From the NCBI GenBank assembly GCA_002839675.1, contig PGYM01000001.1:672683-736682 (forward strand): a DNA stretch of 64,000 bases, given 5' to 3'. This DNA comes from Methanomicrobiales archaeon HGW-Methanomicrobiales-1 (GTDB lineage Archaea; Halobacteriota; Methanomicrobia; Methanomicrobiales; Methanospirillaceae). A program made the position numbers and the translations under genes. Numbering within the stretch: the first letter of the stretch is position 1; the number at the start of each line of letters is the position of its first letter. This document shows positions 58,518-64,000 of this stretch, in pieces. Under the pieces are notes generated by a model, which saw only the letters and a program-made list of their open reading frames with translations, was not told the origin of the DNA and did no database searches.

Positions 58518-58835
58518 GGTAGTTCCTGGAGTATAAGGGTATGTTCGTAGCAGATGGACGAATCAGTTTATTCTGAAATATATCTCTAATATTCTCTGAT
58601 ACTCCTCAATATTCCTTTCTTTTGGTGGAACAAAAAAATCGGGAAAATACCGGGTTCCTGACCGTTATTACTGTCAAGAGCGGTAGAGTGAAAAATATAT
58701 CGACTTTCATCGGGTATGGGAATTCTCATTGGGTTGATTTTCCTATTTTTCAACACAGGAACCTGTATTAAAAAAAGCGGTCTTGACGGGCCGTCCGGCT
58801 GCTCAACCGGAAATGCATCAAAAAGATGTGGAGGT
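58518..58835. other. Intergenic region downstream of clpB
   Basis: Roughly 320 bases between the NERD-like gene's start and the end of clpB, both minus strand. An 85-codon minus-strand frame (58586-58843) overlaps the end of clpB, has no ribosome site and resembles nothing known. AT-rich stretches at 58560-58600 probably contain the promoter of the NERD-like gene. No repeat or RNA is visible. Confidence 0.35.
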
Positions 58836-61427
58836 TCAAGCATTTGAGAAGGTCAGTTTCCCGCCCTTCTCATCCACCAGGATCTCCTTCTCCTTATTCA
58901 CGGTTCCTTCCAGGATCATCTTTGACAATTCGTTTAACAGGTTCTTCTGGATCACCCGTTTGATCGGCCGTGCACCGAACTGCGGGTCAAAGCCCAGGGT
59001 GGCAATGAACTGGATCGCTTTCTTTGTTGCCTTGAGCCGGATATCGCTCTTGCCGAGCATCTTCTGGACATTGCCCAGCTGAATATCGACTACCGTCTGG
59101 ATCTCATCTTTGGTGAGCGGCCGGAACATAATGATCTCATCGATCCGGTTGAGGAACTCGGGACGGATGGTCTTTTTCAGCAGCTCAAAGACCTGTTCCT
59201 TGGTGCGGTCGTATACCTCGTCACGGTTCTTATCGGTGACCTGCTCCATGTTCTCCTGGATGATGGTAGAGCCGATGTTCGAGGTCATGATGATGATGGT
59301 ATTCTTGAAATCCACCGTGCGGCCCTTGTTGTCCGTAAGGCGGCCATCGTCAAGAACCTGCAGCAGGATGTTAAAGACATCCGGGTGGGCTTTTTCGATC
59401 TCATCCAGTAGTACCACTGAATAGGGTTTTCTCCGGACTGCTTCGGTCAGCTGCCCGCTCTCTTCATAACCCACGTAGCCCGGAGGTGCCCCGACCAGCC
59501 TTGAGACCGTATGCCGTTCCTGGTACTCCGACATATCGATTCGCACCATGCTGTTCTCGTTGTTGAAGAGGAATTCTGCGAGCGCCTTTGCCAGTTCGGT
59601 CTTCCCGACCCCGGTTGTCCCGAGGAAGATGAAGGAACCGATCGGGCGTTTCGTGTCCTGTAATCCGGCCCGGCTCCGCCGGATCGCATCCGCAACTGCG
59701 CCGATGGCTTCATCCTGTCCCACGACACGCTTGTGGAGTTCGGTCTCGAGGGTCAGCAGTTTCTGCTTCTCGCTCTGCAGCATCCGGCTGACCGGAATGC
59801 CGGTCCAGCGCGAAACCACTTCAGCAATCTCCTCCGCATCCACTTCTTCGTTGACCATCGCGGAATCCTTCTGGAGCACGGTCAGTTTTCCTTTGAGTTC
59901 CTCAATGATCTTTTCATTTTCCGGGATACGACCATACCGGATCTCTGCTACCTTACCGAGATCCCCTTTACGTTCGGCACTTTCGGCCTCGAATTTCAGG
60001 TTCTCGATATCCGTTTTACGCAACTGGATCTGTTCCACCAGTTCTTTTTCCGATTGCCATTTTGCCTGCAACCGGTTTCGTTCCTCGGTCAGGTTTCCGA
60101 TCTCCTCGTTTAAGCCCTTGAGTTTCCCCTGGTCTTTTTCCCGTTTGATCGCTTCCCGTTCAATTTCCAGCTGCCGGATCTTCCGTTCAATGATCTCTAA
60201 CTCTTCCGGTTTCGAGTTGATCTCGAGCCGAAGTTTTGATGCCGCCTCATCGATCAGGTCGATTGCCTTGTCGGGTAAGAAACGGTCAGAGATATAGCGT
60301 TGAGAAAGTTCCACAGCGGCAATGATCGCTTCATCCTTGATCCTCACATGGTGATGGGTCTCGTATTTCTCCTTGATTCCCCGGAGGATGGAGATCGCAC
60401 TCAGGGTATCCGGCTCATTGACCATCACAGGCTGGAACCGCCGCTCAAGCGCCTTGTCCTTCTCGAAATATTTCTGGTATTCTTTTAAGGTCGTGGCGCC
60501 GATGACATGCAGTTCTCCCCGGGAGAGCGCGGGTTTGAGAATATTGGCCGCATCCATGGCGCCCTCGCTGGCGCCGGCCCCGACCAGCGTATGGATCTCA
60601 TCGATGAACAGGACAATCTCCCCTTCAGCAGAGATCACTTCCTTGACCACGCTTTTCAACCGCTCCTCGAACTCTCCCTTGAACTTCGCCCCGGCGATCA
60701 GGGCCCCCATATCGAGCGAATAGATCTGCTTGTTCTTCAGGTTCTCCGGCACATCCCCGTCAATGATCCGGTGGGCGAGACCTTCGGCAATGGCGGTCTT
60801 TCCCACACCGGGTTCTCCTATGAGGATCGGGTTGTTCTTCGTTCGCCGGGAAAGGATCTGCAAAACCCTGCGGATCTCTTCATCCCGGCCAATGACCGGA
60901 TCGAGCTTGCCGGTACGGGCAAGATTGTTTAAGTTCCGTGCGTACGTTTCCAACGAATTATAGGTCTCTTCTGCGTTCTGGCTTTTTACCGTCGATCCTT
61001 TCCGTAACTGGCTGATCGCGGTCTTTAAGTCTTTTTCAGCAACCCCGTTCTCCTTGAGCAGTTTTGAGGTTTTGTCGTTCACCGAAAGGATTCCTAAGAG
61101 AAGATGCTCAAGGGTGACAAATTCATCATGGAATTCCTGGGCAAGTGCCGAGGCTTTCTGCAGGGCGGTGTTGGCATCACTGGAGAGGAAGTGCTCCCCG
61201 CCACTGACCGTGGGATAAGTTTCGATGATCCGGTCAAGCGCAGGGGTGAAAACATCGAGGTTTACATTCAGTTTTTTTAAGAGATACGGGATGACGTTCT
61301 CATCAACCATCAGCATCCCTTTGAGTATATGCGAAGTCTCGATCGCCTGGTTCTGTTGTGCCGTTGCAATCTCCGTTGCCTTCTGTACGGCTTCCTGTGA
61401 TTTTATGGTGAAATTATTAAAATTCAT
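58836..61427 (-). CDS. clpB: ClpB disaggregase
   Basis: An 863-residue Hsp100 chaperone that rescues aggregated proteins with Hsp70. Domains in order: Clp-N repeats ([21 protein letters not shown]...), NBD1 with Walker A GEPGVGKT and Walker [14 protein letters not shown], the coiled-coil M-domain (about 400-530: [26 protein letters not shown]), and NBD2 with GTTGVGKT and [16 protein letters not shown] 61427 is the true start; AAGGAG lies about 12 nt upstream and the longer frame lacks homology. ClpB in methanogens is considered bacterial in origin and works with DnaK, which is not in this window. Confidence 0.95.
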   Translation of the reverse strand: MNFNNFTIKSQEAVQKATEIATAQQNQAIETSHILKGMLMVDENVIPYLLKKLNVNLDVFTPALDRIIETYPTVSGGEHFLSSDANTALQKASALAQEFHDEFVTLEHLLLGILSVNDKTSKLLKENGVAEKDLKTAISQLRKGSTVKSQNAEETYNSLETYARNLNNLARTGKLDPVIGRDEEIRRVLQILSRRTKNNPILIGEPGVGKTAIAEGLAHRIIDGDVPENLKNKQIYSLDMGALIAGAKFKGEFEERLKSVVKEVISAEGEIVLFIDEIHTLVGAGASEGAMDAANILKPALSRGELHVIGATTLKEYQKYFEKDKALERRFQPVMVNEPDTLSAISILRGIKEKYETHHHVRIKDEAIIAAVELSQRYISDRFLPDKAIDLIDEAASKLRLEINSKPEELEIIERKIRQLEIEREAIKREKDQGKLKGLNEEIGNLTEERNRLQAKWQSEKELVEQIQLRKTDIENLKFEAESAERKGDLGKVAEIRYGRIPENEKIIEELKGKLTVLQKDSAMVNEEVDAEEIAEVVSRWTGIPVSRMLQSEKQKLLTLETELHKRVVGQDEAIGAVADAIRRSRAGLQDTKRPIGSFIFLGTTGVGKTELAKALAEFLFNNENSMVRIDMSEYQERHTVSRLVGAPPGYVGYEESGQLTEAVRRKPYSVVLLDEIEKAHPDVFNILLQVLDDGRLTDNKGRTVDFKNTIIIMTSNIGSTIIQENMEQVTDKNRDEVYDRTKEQVFELLKKTIRPEFLNRIDEIIMFRPLTKDEIQTVVDIQLGNVQKMLGKSDIRLKATKKAIQFIATLGFDPQFGARPIKRVIQKNLLNELSKMILEGTVNKEKEILVDEKGGKLTFSNA

Positions 61428-61725
61428 GATGATGGGGACTCCTTTATCGTTGTTCGTAATTCCTGTCCGATAATCGTAATAGCACTTCTTTATGCCAAAT
61501 AGTTTGTCACGCTGACAATCGATGCTGACAGGATGTATGAGCAGGGGGTTGATGCGCATGGGAGTTGGTTCAGCACCAAAGAAAGGGGAGGATATCCTGC
61601 GGGTGAAACCTACTCATCACTTTAATATCTCAGGAATCATCTGTAATGCTTTGTATGCGCAGTCTGATGCAAGAATCAAATTTCCCGGGTACGAACATGA
61701 TCGCCAGGAGAAACTGATTACTGGT

Positions 61726-62226
61726 ATGGAACTTACAGGAACCAATGAATCGGAAGACCGGATCGCGGCACTTGAAAAGAAGTTAACCGAAATGGAAGCC
61801 CTGGTCAAGGGACTGATCGCGGAACTGCTCGATATCAGGGCCGTATCCCGGAACATAACCCGGGAGAACGAGGAACGCGACCGCCAGCAGCTCAAATGGG
61901 GAACAATGCCGCAGGGCACAATCTCTCCTGCGTTAGGAGGCACTTCAGCATCACCCTCCGTTGCAGCCTCTCCTGATGGCAATACCGTGATCCGGCCCCG
62001 GGGTTCACACCAGCCGGCGATGCCGGTCGCCCCGGCAGAGCCAGAAATGGTCCGGATTATGCAGTCCGATGGTACCATGAAAATGGAACCCCGGTACGGG
62101 GAAGCAAAACATATTGATTCCTCCGGGGGATATGGGCGAAACCGGAAGGACAACTCTGCGAGCAGCAGACAAAATCCCCTGATCTTCGCAGCCGAGGAAG
62201 AGAAGCCGGATCGTTCAAAGGTGTAA
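61726..62226 (+). CDS. Coiled-coil protein of unknown function
   Basis: From ATG 61726 a 166-residue protein: an N-terminal coiled coil (DRIAALEKKLTEMEALVKGLIAELLDI, about 10-45) followed by a Pro/Ser/Ala-rich disordered middle and a polar C-terminus. No membrane helix or signal. CAGGAG lies at 61705-61710, somewhat far (15 nt). An in-frame extension to 61522 overlaps the divergent clpB leader and is not supported. Function not recognised; it may be an adaptor protein. Divergent from clpB with 298 nt between the starts. Confidence 0.6.
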   Translation: MELTGTNESEDRIAALEKKLTEMEALVKGLIAELLDIRAVSRNITRENEERDRQQLKWGTMPQGTISPALGGTSASPSVAASPDGNTVIRPRGSHQPAMPVAPAEPEMVRIMQSDGTMKMEPRYGEAKHIDSSGGYGRNRKDNSASSRQNPLIFAAEEEKPDRSKV

Positions 62227-62432
62227 GGGTCCCATCCGGATGGGGAGAATTGCCTTTGCTGGCATATCCGTCAATAATGGATAAAATTTACAACCGGTCT
62301 TTGAACCGAAATCCCCGCGTTCTTTTTTTTATAATCTTCTGCGAGAAGAGCCTCCAGCAACGAGACCAGCAACCACAAATAGCGAAACGCAATAATCAGA
62401 TTACTGAATAAGAACAGAACCAGAGATGAACA

Positions 62433-62804
62433 ATGAAAAAAACTGTTATTGTTATCCTGCTCATCATCGCAGCGGTACTGCTTGCGGGATGCACTTCAAC
62501 ACCAGCCGCCGGCCAGGAGACTGCCCGGGACACCATCCGGGCCCATTATGCATACCAGGAGAGCTGGTCGCCCACCCTTGGGTGCTACGGGAAAGTTTCC
62601 GGGTATGCTTACAATGCAGGGAACTCACCGGTTGACAATGTGGCACTGAATCTCAACCTTGTCAATACCGGCACCGGGACCATACGCGATTCCCGATCCG
62701 TGTTCATAGGCACCATGGGTGCCGGGCAGTCGGTCACGTTTGAATCGGTTCTCGATGGTGAATGCACTCAGGGATACCGGGTCGATGGATTTATCGTAAA
62801 ATAA
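62433..62804 (+). CDS. Secreted lipoprotein with FxLYD-like domain
   Basis: A 123-residue lipoprotein: MKKTVIVILLIIAAVLLAGC (signal, lipobox), a short linker, and a domain GCYGKVSGYAYNAGNSPVDNVALNLNLVNTGTGTIRDSRSVFIGTMGAGQSVTFES, quoted by parts as GKVSGYAYN, DNVALNLNLVNTGTG, and GTMGAGQSVTFE. This order (VxGxVxNxGxxxxxxVxVxVxLYD, then xxxGxxxxFE) is that of FxLYD-type beta sandwiches common in archaeal exported proteins. Two cysteines (GCYGK, GECTQG) may form a disulfide. Function unknown. Confidence 0.75.
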   Translation: MKKTVIVILLIIAAVLLAGCTSTPAAGQETARDTIRAHYAYQESWSPTLGCYGKVSGYAYNAGNSPVDNVALNLNLVNTGTGTIRDSRSVFIGTMGAGQSVTFESVLDGECTQGYRVDGFIVK

Positions 62805-62971
62805 TCCTGTGCCGGCAATTTCCTTTTTTTTAGCTACGGGGTTTTAGTTCCCGAATTAACTTCATATCATCAACTGAATGGCGAGAGAGGTAAAGCAGTG
62901 TTGCACACGGTAAAGGTGCAAGAGAACCGGTTTGTGATGCGTTCATCTTCCCGGTGGAGTGGATAAAAAAA

Positions 62972-63349
62972 TTATTCGAATAAAAGCCGCTGTTTCATGA
63001 GGAGAATCAGGTCATTGAGATCCCTGCACTGGTTGAGCTCATCGGTACTAATAAAAATCTCCAGCTCCGTTCCTTTCTGGGTAAGCACAACCGGAAAAGT
63101 AATCTTTTGCTGCCGGGATCCAAACTCTGCCAGGAACTCATTCCGGTGCAATGGTCGTGACGGAATGTCAAGATCTTTGCAAAAACGTTTCCACTCCTTT
63201 TTCATTCCCACAGGGCTATGCGTGATCCCCATCAGGGTGCAGGCACCCGCTCCGGAAGAATCTGCCTTACCCGAGGAAAAATCCTTGAATCCCTGTAACG
63301 CTCCGCTATCCGTGTTGTAGATGAACAAGAGGTTTCTCTGGCCCTGCAT
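62972..63349 (-). CDS. Conserved small soluble protein of unknown function
   Basis: A 125-residue protein from ATG 63349, which has GGAAGGGA about 7 nt upstream; GTG 63373 is an in-frame alternative. It begins MQGQRNLLFIYNTDSG and contains a Cys-x-LMGITHSPVGMKKEWKRF segment. The order 'LLFIYN-DSG ... C-L--- H---- KKEWK-F' recalls small conserved proteins of bacteria and archaea without assigned function. The C-terminal part (FPVVLTQKGTELEIFISTDELNQCRDLNDLILLM) is a beta strand and helix. It is cytoplasmic. No operon partner. Confidence 0.65.
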   Translation of the reverse strand: MQGQRNLLFIYNTDSGALQGFKDFSSGKADSSGAGACTLMGITHSPVGMKKEWKRFCKDLDIPSRPLHRNEFLAEFGSRQQKITFPVVLTQKGTELEIFISTDELNQCRDLNDLILLMKQRLLFE

Positions 63350-63569
63350 ATACGATCCCTTCCGTGTTTTCACTTCTTATATTTTGGGATGATAGCAGTC
63401 AGAATACTTGGCTTTTTTTTGGAACGATATTTTTAAAAAAGCCCTGCGCGGGAAAATCCTGATGAAGTGGTTGGCCGGTATCTCAGGGGAGAGATCGGCA
63501 GAAAAATGCTCAACACCATTTCATCTCTGAAAAGGATGGCGAGTCCCGGGTATTGCAAAAAAATGAGTA

Positions 63570-64000
63570 TTATTTCTTTACTTTCCGGATAATCGTGAGA
63601 TCCCCAAGGGTCGGTGCAAGACTGCCGGGAACCTTCTTGCCGGCCTCTGGTTCTGCCGGGGCATCGATAAGCCGGATACTCAAAACCTTTTCGAGTTTTT
63701 TCCGCACATCGTCTTCCGGGATCAACTCGGCATTCTCGATCTTCTTGATTAAGTGTTCCCTCTCTTTCATCTGCATGGCGAGATCTTTCTGGGAGAGGCC
63801 TTTTTCCATCCGGGCATTCCGGATCCGGATCGCGTAGTCCTCCACAACCTCGCCTTCCATGAAATCAAACATGTCCCGTTTGTGCCAGGTCGGGGCGGCC
63901 GCACCGCCCTTTGGTAAGCCGGGTTTTGCCGGGGCCCGTGCTGGACTGGGAAGACCCGTTCGCCGGACCTGTTGCACCTCGGTGCCGAACTTCTCGCATT
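63570..64000 (-). CDS. Archaeal MBF1-like zinc-ribbon/HTH protein, 5' end beyond the window
   Basis: The minus-strand frame runs to the last base, so the start lies outside. At the edge the residues CEKFGTEVQQVRR are the end of the N-terminal zinc ribbon of archaeal multiprotein bridging factor 1. A Pro/Ala/Gly-rich linker and an XRE-type HTH follow (EDYAIRIRNARMEKGLSQKDLA, KEREHLIKKIENAE, then a C-terminal strand TLGDLTIIRKVKK). aMBF1 is a conserved archaeal protein associated with transcription or translation. All features in the visible part are normal. Confidence 0.9.
   Translation of the reverse strand, partial: CEKFGTEVQQVRRTGLPSPARAPAKPGLPKGGAAAPTWHKRDMFDFMEGEVVEDYAIRIRNARMEKGLSQKDLAMQMKEREHLIKKIENAELIPEDDVRKKLEKVLSIRLIDAPAEPEAGKKVPGSLAPTLGDLTIIRKVKK

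Noticed and set aside
1-64000. tRNA, rRNA or other known RNA genes
   Set aside because: The longer gaps between genes were read for T-loop-like sequences and rRNA-like stretches and none was found. A covariance-model search would be needed to exclude small RNAs.

Overview
The window reads as chromosomal DNA of a methanogenic euryarchaeon, most likely of the order Methanomicrobiales (Methanoregula-like; an inference from gene content, not a database match). Archaeal information and stress proteins (CDC48, TFB, Sm-like protein, aMBF1, a TFE-beta/RPC34-like winged helix) occur with archaea-specific metabolic enzymes: fructose-1,6-bisphosphate aldolase/phosphatase and the AroA'/AroB' route into the shikimate pathway. 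Surface proteins carry PGF-pre-PGF-like and lipobox features common in this group. No rRNA, tRNA, CRISPR array or transposase was seen.

Layout. 1-6.2 kb: protein quality control (CDC48, Hsp20), then a sugar-phosphate cluster (class I FBPase, class II aldolase, bifunctional FBP aldolase/phosphatase), then Sm-like protein and a small Fe-S winged-helix protein. 6.3-8.6 kb: a membrane protein and a receiver-PAS-PAS protein ending in a diadenylate cyclase domain. 8.7-14.3 kb (minus strand): ADP-forming acyl-CoA synthetase and a compact amide-ligase operon (small ORF, RLAN-like, RimK-like ATP-grasp, YkgJ-like, GCS2). 14.6-21.3 kb: HTH-CBS regulator, a 33-residue membrane protein, triosephosphate isomerase, U32 protein, AroD, rhodanese. 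22.8-30.7 kb: an eight-gene aromatic amino acid operon on the minus strand, nearly every junction a 4-nt overlap.

31-48 kb is accessory in character: an AT-rich membrane gene, two copies of a composite GC-rich hairpin repeat bracketing a 7 x 174-bp-repeat surface protein, several lipoproteins, a CPBP protease, a beta-lactamase-like lipoprotein, a redox operon (HxlR regulator, aldo/keto reductase, tautomerase), and a scattered family of at least seven small membrane-anchored proteins. These share an N-terminal SPLARLVLFMICLS...VDLPQQ module followed by variable cysteine-rich tails; three have exactly eight tail cysteines, two of them arranged as four CX3C motifs. 48-64 kb returns to more ordinary genes (OsmC-like, APH-like kinase, TFB, PiT transporter with its PhoU-like partner, NERD-domain protein, ClpB, aMBF1), plus a solute-binding domain fused to a legumain-like C13 peptidase.

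The strongest candidates for undescribed biology are: (1) the CX3C/VDLPQQ small-protein family, including copies with similar promoters and one decayed copy; (2) the pseudo-receiver-PAS-PAS-diadenylate cyclase; (3) the composite GC-hairpin repeat; (4) the split RLAN/RimK/GCS2 operon; (5) the binding-protein/C13 peptidase fusion.
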